Below are positions 30,401-38,337 of a stretch of 41,533 bases of DNA, one piece after another; within the stretch, counting starts at the first letter, position 1; each line of letters begins with the position of its first letter. The stretch comes from a virus: IMG/VR virus record IMGVR_UViG_3300033153_007667, positions 1 to 41,533 of that record, one strand, 5' to 3'. Under the pieces are notes generated by a model that did not search any database, was not told the origin of the DNA, and worked only from the letters and a program-made list of their open reading frames with translations. A program made the position numbers and the translations under genes.

Positions 30401-30418
30401 CCTTTCCGGGGGGAAAGG
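30401..30418 (-). promoter_or_regulatory. Hairpin masking the scaffold ribosome binding site
   Basis: On the minus strand CCTTTCC-CCCC-GGAAAGG is a perfect 7-bp stem with a 4-base loop. The 3' arm is the ribosome binding site of the scaffold gene, 5 bases from the ATG at 30395. Hidden in the stem, it could limit or delay scaffold synthesis unless opened. The stem is seen directly; the regulatory effect is inferred. Confidence 0.55.
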
Positions 30419-30447
30419 GAACGATTCGAGCCTAGTTTGCCTATTTT

Positions 30448-30801
30448 TCAGCCATCCGCAACTTTTTGTTGCGATTCGACGTACTTGGCACGCTCTTCTC
30501 TGGCCGTATTGAGGTACTCGACCACCGATTCGCGCCTCTTCCTGCGTTCGCTGAGCTTGTCGTGTTTTGCGACCAGCTGGTCCGTGGCGTTGCGCCCCAG
30601 AGTGATCACGGCCAGCAGATAGGCCACAAACTCCTCCACCGCATGCGCTCGAAGCCGGGCGTTCCAGGCCTCATCGGCGTTGGTGGCTCCATGGAAGCTC
30701 TGCAGGGCCCACTCCTGCGTCGCGCCGATCGCGTCCTGCAGGATCGGGTTCTTCGAGACCGCGATGGCCTCCGCGCCGCGCTGTTCCGGTGTCCTGGGCA
30801 T
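30448..30801 (-). CDS. Small head-region helical protein, 117 aa
   Basis: This helical protein has Asn-Pro-Ile-Leu-Gln-Asp-Ala-Ile and a basic, Gln-rich coiled end. Small proteins with a similar start occur between portal and scaffold in podoviruses. ATG at 30801 overlaps the portal stop (TGATG). A role in assembly or packaging is inferred from position. The 52 bases after it carry only the scaffold leader. Confidence 0.65.
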   Translation of the reverse strand: MPRTPEQRGAEAIAVSKNPILQDAIGATQEWALQSFHGATNADEAWNARLRAHAVEEFVAYLLAVITLGRNATDQLVAKHDKLSERRKRRESVVEYLNTAREERAKYVESQQKVADG

Positions 30802-33068
30802 CAGGCGAGACCTCCCGCTTGCGGTTGAGCCGGCGGCGGACCCTGCGGTGTCGCCGGAGGCGGCTCGATCGAGTTGGCCGTGGCGCCGGGCGGCGTGATG
30901 TGCCAGCCGAGATCGACGAGGGCCTGGTAGCCCTCGGCGCGGATCTTCTGGATGTCGACCTCGTGGCTGAGCTCTGTCTTCTTGATCTCGAGCATCAGCT
31001 TGTCGCGATCGAGCTCCACCTTCTGGCGCTCGAGCTCCACCCGCATGTACTCGACCTCGGCCGCGGCCTTCACGGCCTCCTCGGTCGGATCAGGCTTGGG
31101 CTCGGGCGGATCCACCGTCGACGGGTCGGTGAAGTACTGCTCCGGCGATCGGAACCCGAGGGCCTCGACCAGGTCGGAGACCGTGTTGAAGAAATTGCTG
31201 TCCGAGACCATGTGCGTGAAGCCCATCTCGGCAATCGCCTTCTGCACCTCGGCGATGGTCTGCAGGTTCATCGACTTCTCCATCTTCGAACCGTGGCCCA
31301 GCCCCACCGTCACCTGGCAGTCGACTTCGGTCGCCCAGGCGGTCGGGTCGACGTGGACGTACTCGCCGCGCACCCGGATCATCATGCCGCGCGTGTCGTG
31401 CTGCATGAGCAGCATGTAGATCTTCTCGAACAGGTGCTTTACCCCGGTGTCGGCGAAGATCCGCGCGTAGAGCGTGATCCTGGTCGCCGCCGCCGAACTC
31501 TGCACCATCGTCCCGTAGACGTGCTTGCTGATCGAGTCCGGGTTGATGCCCATCGCCTCGGGCGAGATTCCGGTACGCGCCTCGCGCATCTTCAGGTGCG
31601 CGTCGAACGCCGGCAGGATGTCCGCGGCGTTGCTCTTCTGCTCGTAGGGTCGCAGCGCGTTCGGCTCGTACTCCTCGATATAGCCGCCGGCCGCAGCATC
31701 GAGCAGCTGCGTGAGGTTGACCATCGGCGTCGACGCGTCGGCCTGGCCTCGAGAGAGCACGATGTTGCGCGGGTCAGTCGCAAGATAGAGGCAGTCGAGG
31801 AACTGACGCCACAGTGTGGTGTTGATGTCCTGCAGGTCCTTCGTCGCATCGGCCAGAGAGAGGCCGTGAAAACGGTGCGGGACCGGGATCGGCGTTACCG
31901 ATACGAACGGATGCCCGTTCGCCGGCTCGGTGTGGAGAATGACTTGTGCGTAGTCCCCCCCGGTAACCACCTTCCACCATTCGCTCACGCCATCACCGTC
32001 CCGGTCCACTAGGACGTAACACTCGGAGATGTACACCGTTCTCTCGGAATCCTTCCGGTCTGCGAACACCAGCGGGAAAGAGTCGTCCTGGCTTGCGCGG
32101 ATGATCGAGTCCTGGTCGGTGCTGTAGACCGAGTGCGCGCTCGGAATCGACTTCACGATTTCCGGGTCGTAGCCCAGGCCGATCAGCTTGCTTTCGCTCG
32201 CGCGGATCCGCTCGCCAACGAACCGACAGGTCGGGTCGTAGAGGCTTCGCGCGTCGCGGTTGATGATAAACTCCTCGGGCGGCACGTTCTCGAGTGCGAT
32301 CTTGCCGGCGCGCTTGTATCGCACGCCCTCGATGTCGTACCGGACCCGCATCGGGTCATGGTTCTCGGGAAGCATGCTCTCTTCGTCGAGGACCTCGCGC
32401 TCGCCCGTCTTCTGGTTGATGTGCCACGCCTCGACGGCGCGGATCTCGTAGTCTTCGTCGTCGAAGATGGCCTGCAGCTCGATGAGCGGCTTGCCCTCGT
32501 AGTTCTCGAAGGTGACCGCGCTCGAGTCCTCGAACCAGACCTTCACGATGCCGTTTTTCTGTATCAGCGCGTCCTTGAACATGGTGTAGAGCACCATGAA
32601 GCCGTCTTCGCGGCCGAACACATGGTTGACCATCTCGGTGGCCTGCTCGGCTGACTGGATGTCGTCATCGTTTTTCGGAACGAACCGCACGACGCGCGGC
32701 CCGCTGCAGAAGATCTCCATCAGGCTCGGAAGCAGCCACTCCACCTGCTCGAAGATGTCGCGCGTGACCACCTGGCTGCGGCCTTCGCGCTCGTCGCCTC
32801 GAGGATTGCCGAAGTACTGCGCCATCGAACTGCGACGCGTCTCGGCCAGGCGAGTGCCTGTCCACCCCAATCCAGAGTCGATCTCGCGCTGGACGATTCC
32901 GAGCAGCTGGCGCTCGTCGATCACAAACTCGTCGCCGGCACCCTCCTGCGGCTGCCTGTCTTCGGGGAAGTCCTCTGATGTCGGGAGCTCTTCGAACCCG
33001 TCGACCGAAGGGAACACCGCGCCTTGTTCTTCGTCGGGATCTTGCCCGCCCACTCGATAGTCGTCCAT
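30801..33068 (-). CDS. Portal protein, 755 aa
   Basis: A long portal of the podovirus head-to-tail connector type. It has an acidic N-terminal part, then Met-Ala-Gln-Tyr-Phe-Gly-Asn-Pro, Arg-Ser-Gln-Val-Val and Asp-Ile-Phe-Glu-Gln-Val-Glu-Trp-Leu-Leu-Pro-Ser-Leu, a characteristic early portal motif. The core has Gly-Leu-Ser-Leu-Ala-Asp and long C-terminal helices. The end is Pro/Gln-rich. It forms the dodecameric DNA gate at one vertex. ATG at 33068; it follows TerL. Confidence 0.85.
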   Translation of the reverse strand: MDDYRVGGQDPDEEQGAVFPSVDGFEELPTSEDFPEDRQPQEGAGDEFVIDERQLLGIVQREIDSGLGWTGTRLAETRRSSMAQYFGNPRGDEREGRSQVVTRDIFEQVEWLLPSLMEIFCSGPRVVRFVPKNDDDIQSAEQATEMVNHVFGREDGFMVLYTMFKDALIQKNGIVKVWFEDSSAVTFENYEGKPLIELQAIFDDEDYEIRAVEAWHINQKTGEREVLDEESMLPENHDPMRVRYDIEGVRYKRAGKIALENVPPEEFIINRDARSLYDPTCRFVGERIRASESKLIGLGYDPEIVKSIPSAHSVYSTDQDSIIRASQDDSFPLVFADRKDSERTVYISECYVLVDRDGDGVSEWWKVVTGGDYAQVILHTEPANGHPFVSVTPIPVPHRFHGLSLADATKDLQDINTTLWRQFLDCLYLATDPRNIVLSRGQADASTPMVNLTQLLDAAAGGYIEEYEPNALRPYEQKSNAADILPAFDAHLKMREARTGISPEAMGINPDSISKHVYGTMVQSSAAATRITLYARIFADTGVKHLFEKIYMLLMQHDTRGMMIRVRGEYVHVDPTAWATEVDCQVTVGLGHGSKMEKSMNLQTIAEVQKAIAEMGFTHMVSDSNFFNTVSDLVEALGFRSPEQYFTDPSTVDPPEPKPDPTEEAVKAAAEVEYMRVELERQKVELDRDKLMLEIKKTELSHEVDIQKIRAEGYQALVDLGWHITPPGATANSIEPPPATPQGPPPAQPQAGGLA

Positions 33069-33081
33069 CGCTCCGTCCCCC

Positions 33082-34524
33082 TCAGGTCATCCAGCGTGTG
33101 TTCGGTTTTGGTCTCGCGACGTTTGGCATCGCGCGTAGCCCCAGCGCGAGGTACCGGAACGCATCCGCTCCATGCGACGACCAGTGGTCGTGCCGCGGCA
33201 CGTCCGTGAGCTCGCCAGTCGATCGGTTCTTCTTGCGGCTGTAGTTCTCGAGACACGCAATCCCATCGCCCGTGTGCTCTTCGTCAAAGTTGCAAAGCGA
33301 CAGGATCCGCCTGACCGCGTCGATCCCTTCCGCGAGCTCGCCGCCGAGCTTCACGAGTGTCCTGTCGAGGATCCGGAAGTGGATGCCGAGCTCCTGGGCC
33401 ACGGCCGTGCGCGCGACACCGGGCGACCAGTCACGCACTTTGATGTCATGCGGCGCGATGTGCTCGCGGTAGACGTAAGGCTTCTCCTGCAGGATCTTCG
33501 CGTAGTGCGGCAGGCCCTGCCCGGTCGCCTCGTAGTAGTCGATCAGGTTGACCCGGCTGCCGAGCTGCTGGAAGAACCAGATTGCGGTGGCGTCGCGCAT
33601 GCCGATGTCCCAGGACGTGTTCACCGGATACTGCGGGTCGTAAGGGAACACGCCGATGCGTCCCTCTTCGCGCGCCTTGGCCATGAGCTCGCCGTAGTAG
33701 GCGCCCTCGACTACTTCTGGGAACAGGCCGCGGACCCGTGTCTGCCAAGCGTTGGAGTCGACGCCCCAGATCTCGAGGCGCTCGGCTACCCATGCCGGTG
33801 TAATGAGCTCGGGGTGCGGCATCTTCTTGTCGCCGATCTTCTTCTCCCACTCTCCGCTGATCATGTCCTCTTCGGTGATGCCGAAGGCCAGGAAGTTGGG
33901 CGTGTCCCAGGCGGCAATCGGAATGGTGTTCACCGCGCTGGACTCGCAGTCTCGCTCGAAGCTACAGCCGCTGATGACGGGGTTGCCGATCAGGAGCTTG
34001 CGCGCATGACCGCCGGCCAGGAGCGAGTCGATCTGATCCATCAGTGCCGCGCTGATGCCGGAGGCCTCGTCGACCACCACCAGGATGTGTGGCGCGTGAA
34101 AGCCCTGAAAGCGCGACTCGTCCCAGTCGGGAGCGGTGAAGCCCCAGATCCAGTGGTCGGCGTCGAACTTGAGCTGCATCGCCGTGGCTTCGCCGCCGAG
34201 CGGCATGCTCGAGCTCTTCGCTGCGCGATGTATCTCACCCCAGAGCACGCCCTTCACCTGACGTTCTGTCGGCGCCGTCGTGATGACCTTTGCTCCGGGG
34301 TGACACGAGCCGAACCACAAAGAGATCCGCCCGGCCGTCCACGACTTCCCGCTCGAGTGGCACGAGGGAACCGCCGTCACGCGGTTGTCGCGCACCGACT
34401 CCATGATCGCCACCTGCGTGTTCCACGGGTCGTCGCCGAGGACCTCGCTCACGAAGAACTCGGGGTCCTTCTGGCAGCGGCCGTAGATGACGGCGGCGTC
34501 TCTTTGCGAGAGCGAGAGGCTCAC
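33082..34524 (-). CDS. Terminase large subunit, 480 aa
   Basis: The packaging motor has an ATPase with Walker A Cys55-His-Ser-Ser-Gly-Lys60-Ser and Walker B Ile-Leu-Val-Val-Val-Asp152-Glu153-Ala-Ser. The nuclease has Ser-Trp-Asp306-Ile-Gly-Met-Arg, Asp360-Ile-Lys and His-Gly-Ala-Asp454-Ala-Phe, as in the RNase H-like domain. GTG at 34524 overlaps the upstream gene (GTGA). It cuts concatemers and pumps DNA into capsids via the portal. The small subunit is not identified with confidence. Confidence 0.9.
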   Translation of the reverse strand: MSLSLSQRDAAVIYGRCQKDPEFFVSEVLGDDPWNTQVAIMESVRDNRVTAVPSCHSSGKSWTAGRISLWFGSCHPGAKVITTAPTERQVKGVLWGEIHRAAKSSSMPLGGEATAMQLKFDADHWIWGFTAPDWDESRFQGFHAPHILVVVDEASGISAALMDQIDSLLAGGHARKLLIGNPVISGCSFERDCESSAVNTIPIAAWDTPNFLAFGITEEDMISGEWEKKIGDKKMPHPELITPAWVAERLEIWGVDSNAWQTRVRGLFPEVVEGAYYGELMAKAREEGRIGVFPYDPQYPVNTSWDIGMRDATAIWFFQQLGSRVNLIDYYEATGQGLPHYAKILQEKPYVYREHIAPHDIKVRDWSPGVARTAVAQELGIHFRILDRTLVKLGGELAEGIDAVRRILSLCNFDEEHTGDGIACLENYSRKKNRSTGELTDVPRHDHWSSHGADAFRYLALGLRAMPNVARPKPNTRWMT

Positions 34525-34841
34525 TCGGATGGCCCCTCCGCAAGGCCGCGCTCGAAGCCGGCAGCGAATGCGGCGCGCGACTCCTTCTCGGCGTTCTCTT
34601 GGAGCATGCGCCGAAAGCGGAGCTCCTCTCGAGCACCGGACAGGTTCGCGAGAAGCTCCGCGGTCCCGAGCTCACCGTACTTCGGATAGCGGTACCGATG
34701 CCAAAGTCGGCGCCCCCAGCCGATGAACAGGTGGAACGGGATCGGCGCGAAGTAGATCTCCGCCTTGTAGAACGAACGCCAGGCGAGCCCGTAGCCACGG
34801 GGCGCGCAGCCGCCTTCCTCCACTGCCTCGATGAATTTCAC
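34521..34841 (-). CDS. Hypothetical protein upstream of TerL, 106 aa
   Basis: The N-terminal half is aromatic and Gly-rich (Tyr-Phe-Ala-Pro-Ile-Pro-Phe-His), and the second half is a charged helix. It sits where a small terminase might be, but has no visible helix-turn-helix. GTG at 34841 overlaps the previous stop (GTGA). Role in packaging is possible. Confidence 0.55.
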   Translation of the reverse strand: MKFIEAVEEGGCAPRGYGLAWRSFYKAEIYFAPIPFHLFIGWGRRLWHRYRYPKYGELGTAELLANLSGAREELRFRRMLQENAEKESRAAFAAGFERGLAEGPSE

Positions 34842-35074
34842 GACGTCTTCTTCGCGACCGCCGTCTTCTTTTTCACCGGAGCCTTGGACTCGCCAGCGGG
34901 CTGACCGCCACCAGGCGGACCACCAGCGGGCGGACCATCAGCGGGCGGCTTCGCCTTCTTCGGCGGGTCGCACTGAGCTCTGAGCAGCTCAACCTGCTGC
35001 CACTGCGCCTGCGTGCTGGCCTTGCTATGGAGAATCGCCCTGGTCTTCGAGCCGACCTCTGCGTCTGTGAGCAT
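34838..35074 (-). CDS. Small Pro/Gly-rich basic protein, 78 aa
   Basis: A helical N-terminus (residues 1-35) is followed by a Pro-Gly-rich stretch (about 44-60) and a Lys-rich tail, suggesting a disordered nucleic-acid-binding end. Placed in the packaging module; it might be part of the small terminase or a DNA-condensing factor, but no family supports that. ATG at 35074 has TAGGTG upstream. Confidence 0.55.
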   Translation of the reverse strand: MLTDAEVGSKTRAILHSKASTQAQWQQVELLRAQCDPPKKAKPPADGPPAGGPPGGGQPAGESKAPVKKKTAVAKKTS

Positions 35075-35081
35075 GACGCAC

Positions 35082-35303
35082 CTACCGACGCTGCGGATCG
35101 CGTTGCCGCGCGCCGCTCATCTGCTTGGGCATCTTGCCCAGCCCGTCGACCTTCAACGGTGTGTGAGTGATCGGGTTCGACTTCATGTTCTGCGGCATCT
35201 TCGACCGCGGAATGTCTACCCGAGCCACCTCTCCGCCGTTGGGGTGCGGCTCTTTCCGCACCCTTCCGCCCGGCTGCTCTGCTCTGCCACTACCTTGTCG
35301 CAT
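35082..35303 (-). CDS. Small basic protein, 73 aa
   Basis: Basic, Pro/Gly/Met-rich and probably disordered, with Arg clusters at both ends. ATG at 35303 has GAGGGGGG upstream. No family is recognised. It lies between the 94-aa gene and the packaging module. Confidence 0.5.
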   Translation of the reverse strand: MRQGSGRAEQPGGRVRKEPHPNGGEVARVDIPRSKMPQNMKSNPITHTPLKVDGLGKMPKQMSGARQRDPQRR

Positions 35304-35342
35304 GGTGTCACCCCCCCTCTATGAAACCATTGCGCGAGACTC

Positions 35343-35627
35343 CTACGTCAGCAACCCCCGCGTTACGATCATTTCAAACTCGACATCAAGGCGCTGCCGG
35401 TTCTCACCCAGCCAGCCCTCGTCGTGTTCCTCAACGAGCTCCTGCTCCCACTCGCGCTTCAGGTTGCGGAGCGTCGTGGGCGTCGGATCCACATCCGAGA
35501 CGTCGGTCACATAGTCCCAGTTGATGATCACGTCGCCGTTCTCGCCCCGGCGCCAGGGCATTTCTGCATCGCTCAGCAGCGGCAGATCGTGCCCGAACTC
35601 GGGATTTAGCGACTTGGATTTGCTCAC
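35343..35627 (-). CDS. Hypothetical protein, 94 aa
   Basis: An acidic protein with Trp-Arg-Arg-Gly-Glu-Asn-Gly-Asp and Thr-Leu-Arg-Asn-Leu-Lys-Arg-Glu-Trp. It may be a small alpha/beta protein. GTG at 35627 overlaps the GNAT-like gene stop (GTGA), and a GGAGG site is present. Function unknown. Confidence 0.55.
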   Translation of the reverse strand: MSKSKSLNPEFGHDLPLLSDAEMPWRRGENGDVIINWDYVTDVSDVDPTPTTLRNLKREWEQELVEEHDEGWLGENRQRLDVEFEMIVTRGLLT

Positions 35628-36118
35628 TTTCTCAGTCCTCCGGCCTTCTTGCGCTTCCGAGGCTTCCGAACAACAGCCTCCTTAGCGTCCCCCATAGGGC
35701 CAGTGTACTCCATGTTGACCACATCGGGTTGGCCGAACCGATCATAGTTCCAGTCCTCTGGCGCGTAGGCGTCGTCCCAGCCCATCCGGGAGGTCTCTTC
35801 GAAGCCGTTCTTTCGATAGAGCTTCACCAGAAAGCCGTCATAGGCGTCCAGGGTCTTCCCTCCCTGGGCCTTAGCGTGTGAGAGTATCTTCGTCCCGGCG
35901 CCGCGCCTTCTTGAGGTGTTGAAGGCGTGCCTGACGTCCCCGTCGCGGGTGATCGCGTAGCCGATCTTCGAGTCGTGGCTCAGGAAGGTCAGGGCCTGGT
36001 TGTCCATCAGCGCATCGGTGGTGGTGGGCGCCAGGAACCCGCCGTACTTGCCGGTCCTCGCGGCCTCGAGCGCACCAACGAAGTCCTGGTGCGGGGCTGA
36101 GCTCACGAGGTACTCCAT
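35624..36118 (-). CDS. GNAT acetyltransferase-like protein, 164 aa
   Basis: The central part, Gly-Ala-Gly-Thr-Lys-Ile-Leu-Ser-His-Ala-Lys (about 73-83), then Leu-Asp-Ala-Tyr-Asp-Gly and Leu-Tyr-Arg-Lys-Asn-Gly-Phe-Glu-Glu, recalls a GNAT fold with a partial cofactor loop. A late Gly-Gln-Pro-Asp-Val-Val-Asn-Met block is common in phage polyvalent proteins. It overlaps the end of the large helical protein by 16 bases and may have once been its domain. Enzymatic activity is not established. Confidence 0.6.
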   Translation of the reverse strand: MEYLVSSAPHQDFVGALEAARTGKYGGFLAPTTTDALMDNQALTFLSHDSKIGYAITRDGDVRHAFNTSRRRGAGTKILSHAKAQGGKTLDAYDGFLVKLYRKNGFEETSRMGWDDAYAPEDWNYDRFGQPDVVNMEYTGPMGDAKEAVVRKPRKRKKAGGLRK

Positions 36119-38337
36119 CGAGCCCACCGGCTGAAGAACTCCGAGTCGGACAGCCCCATGCGCTGGGCAGCCTTGCCGATCTCGTCGTTGAAGATGTCCA
36201 TCAGGCCTCGAGGATCTCGGATCCCGGTCTGCTCGGCGCCGCCAACCCACTGCGCGGCCATCGACTGGATCGGCTCCATGTCGTACTCGGGCCCGAGCAC
36301 GTCCTGGTGGATCTTCTCGATCGAGCGCCGCTGGTAGGCGTTCGGCTTCTTGGTGTCAAAGTACTGCGTACCCATGTGCATGTCGGGCGGGATGTTCTGG
36401 TAGTTGCCCGATGCGCCCTCGCTCATCCGCCTGGTCTTGAACTGCCCCACCGGGTCGAGCGCCTCGAGGACGTTGCCGCCGACGCGCTCCGCCTCTTCGA
36501 TGCGATTGAGCCCCGGCAGCATGCCGCCGTAGTAGCGCGGGTGCCCCAGCGGCTTCCACGGGGCCGAGTTCGAGGGGTCCAGGCTGGAGATCGGGATCCC
36601 GGCGTTGGCGCCGTGCTGCGCGAACAGGGTCCTGGCGATCTCTTCCGGCACTGTCGACCCGCTCGACGTTGGGCCGAGCCGTGCGGCTGTTCCCTTGAAC
36701 CGCAGCCCGCCGAGCTCTTCGCCGACCTCGTCGACTATCCCCTCACGCAGCGGTGTCAGGTTGAACCACTCCTCGCCTTCCGGAATCGCTCGCTCGATGT
36801 TCTCGCGCGCCATCGGCAGTCGGCTCTCGGCCTGGGCGTCGGCTGCCTCCTGCGCGATGCGCTGGTTCTCGGGCAGCGTGCGCCCGGTCTCTCGTGCGAT
36901 GCGCGACGCTGCCTCCTGCGCGATGCGCTGGTTCTCGGGCAGCGTGCGCCCGGTCTCTCGTGCGATGCGCGACTGCACACCGTAGTCGGGAACGCCGCGG
37001 AGCCCAGTGGTTCGGAAGAGCCGGCCACGTCCAGGCTTCACGATCGCACCCGCTGCCACTGCGAGCCCGCCGCCGCCACCTTCGTCCGACATCGCCATGC
37101 CACCGATTCCGATACCAGCCAGCATCTTGGCCTTGTCCGAGTCACTCGCGCGCTCGAAGAAGGACAGGAGGTCCTCCGCCTGGGCGTGACGCATCTCTGC
37201 TTCGGACCGATCGGGAGCTCCGCCGGGCACCTCGTCGAGCTCGTCGGCGACTTGGCCCTCGCGCCTGATCAGCACCGGGTGGTCGCCTTGGATCGCGAGC
37301 TCGTACCCGTTGCGCTCTGCCAGGTCGATCGCCCCCTGCAGATCGTCTTCCTCGATCAGGCGATGCACCGACGCCGCGAGTCGGGAGCTGTTGGCGTTGC
37401 CCGCGGCTGCCGCTTCCGGACCCAGCCAGGAGAGCTCGCCGTCCGGATCCATGCCGTACCGCGCGGCGCCGAGGAGCTCCTGCGCGGACTCGTTCGCGCC
37501 GCCCTCCATCAGGTCGTAGGCCTCTTGCCGCAGGCGGACCAGGTCGTCCGGCTCGAGCTCCACCCGCCCACCGAGGGACGCATCGGCCAGGTCCTCGACC
37601 AGGTCGCCGAACTCCTCTGTGGTTCCGGAGACGCCGTCCCATCGGATCTCGGAGGGTGCGTCGGCCCGAAGTAGCGACCGGCCATTCGCTGAGATCCGAT
37701 ACCCGTGCCGAGCGGCGAGCTCGCGCGCCTCGGTCTCGGCGCCGACGTCCATCAAGTCGGAGATCTCGTCCGCGACCGGGGTCTGCGCGATGTCGTCCAT
37801 CGCCTCTACGTTCTCGCGAGTCCGCACTGCGACTCCGTCCGCATCGACGTGCCACCCGTGCTGCTGGCCCACCTGGCGGAGTACGCCGTCTGCATCGGCC
37901 ACCTGGGTGAGACCACCGCCCATCGGCTGGGTGAGGATGTCACGCTGCGACGTTCCGCGGCCATCGGTGATCGTTCGCGCCATCCCTCCGGATCGGCCCG
38001 GTCGACGCCGAGACGATGCGGGCCGGACCGGCCTGTCGGTGTGTACCTGGCCGTTGGCGTCGACCTGGAAGTCGTACTGACGCGCCAGAGCGTAGGCCTC
38101 GTCGAAGTCCTCGTGTTCCAGGTGGTCGTCGATCCGCGTGCGGATCTCGTCGAGATCGGAGTCGTCGTAGCGGGCGTCGAACAGGCCCTCGTCGATGCCG
38201 CGATTCGACTCGAGGTACTGGCGGTGCGCGCGGGACCAGTCGGCCGCTGAAGGCGGCGGGCCCATCCCGTCCCGTAGCTCGCGGACCCTCTCCGTGCCGC
38301 GCGGCCATCTCACGAGCGAGCTCCTGGCCGTTCTCAC
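36103..38337 (-). CDS. Large helical-repeat protein, 3' fragment of frameshifted gene
   Basis: The coding potential starts near 38290 and continues the upstream frame by a +1 shift; the first 20 or so codons are not protein-like. At least four degenerate helical modules end in a Gly-Tyr/Trp-x-Val/Ile-x-x-x-Gly turn (for instance about residues 70-100 and 190-220). After these come a Gly-rich region and an exact tandem duplication of 22 residues. The C-terminal part has Tyr-Phe-Asp-Thr-Lys-Lys and Gln-Ser-Met-Ala-Ala-Gln-Trp, like the DUF7178-like end of polyvalent phage proteins. Together with the upstream fragment it would be about 1,320 residues. Confidence 0.65.
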   Translation of the reverse strand: MRTARSSLVRWPRGTERVRELRDGMGPPPSAADWSRAHRQYLESNRGIDEGLFDARYDDSDLDEIRTRIDDHLEHEDFDEAYALARQYDFQVDANGQVHTDRPVRPASSRRRPGRSGGMARTITDGRGTSQRDILTQPMGGGLTQVADADGVLRQVGQQHGWHVDADGVAVRTRENVEAMDDIAQTPVADEISDLMDVGAETEARELAARHGYRISANGRSLLRADAPSEIRWDGVSGTTEEFGDLVEDLADASLGGRVELEPDDLVRLRQEAYDLMEGGANESAQELLGAARYGMDPDGELSWLGPEAAAAGNANSSRLAASVHRLIEEDDLQGAIDLAERNGYELAIQGDHPVLIRREGQVADELDEVPGGAPDRSEAEMRHAQAEDLLSFFERASDSDKAKMLAGIGIGGMAMSDEGGGGGLAVAAGAIVKPGRGRLFRTTGLRGVPDYGVQSRIARETGRTLPENQRIAQEAASRIARETGRTLPENQRIAQEAADAQAESRLPMARENIERAIPEGEEWFNLTPLREGIVDEVGEELGGLRFKGTAARLGPTSSGSTVPEEIARTLFAQHGANAGIPISSLDPSNSAPWKPLGHPRYYGGMLPGLNRIEEAERVGGNVLEALDPVGQFKTRRMSEGASGNYQNIPPDMHMGTQYFDTKKPNAYQRRSIEKIHQDVLGPEYDMEPIQSMAAQWVGGAEQTGIRDPRGLMDIFNDEIGKAAQRMGLSDSEFFSRWARWSTS
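36842..36973 (-). repeat. Exact 66-bp tandem duplication
   Basis: Two identical 66-bp copies (36842-36907 and 36908-36973) encode a 22-residue unit, Ser-Arg-Ile-Ala-Arg-Glu-Thr-Gly-Arg-Thr followed by Leu-Pro-Glu-Asn-Gln. Exact identity suggests a recent slippage event, or an assembly artefact. The repeat keeps frame. Confidence 0.9.

Noticed and set aside
34521-34841. Small terminase subunit
   Set aside because: Position is suggestive but there is no helix-turn-helix or family pattern, so it was left as hypothetical.
37940-38290. Arg-rich C-terminal tail of the 5' fragment as a nucleic-acid-binding domain
   Set aside because: The Arg-rich sequence arises from reading out of frame after the shift; the other frame is protein-like there.
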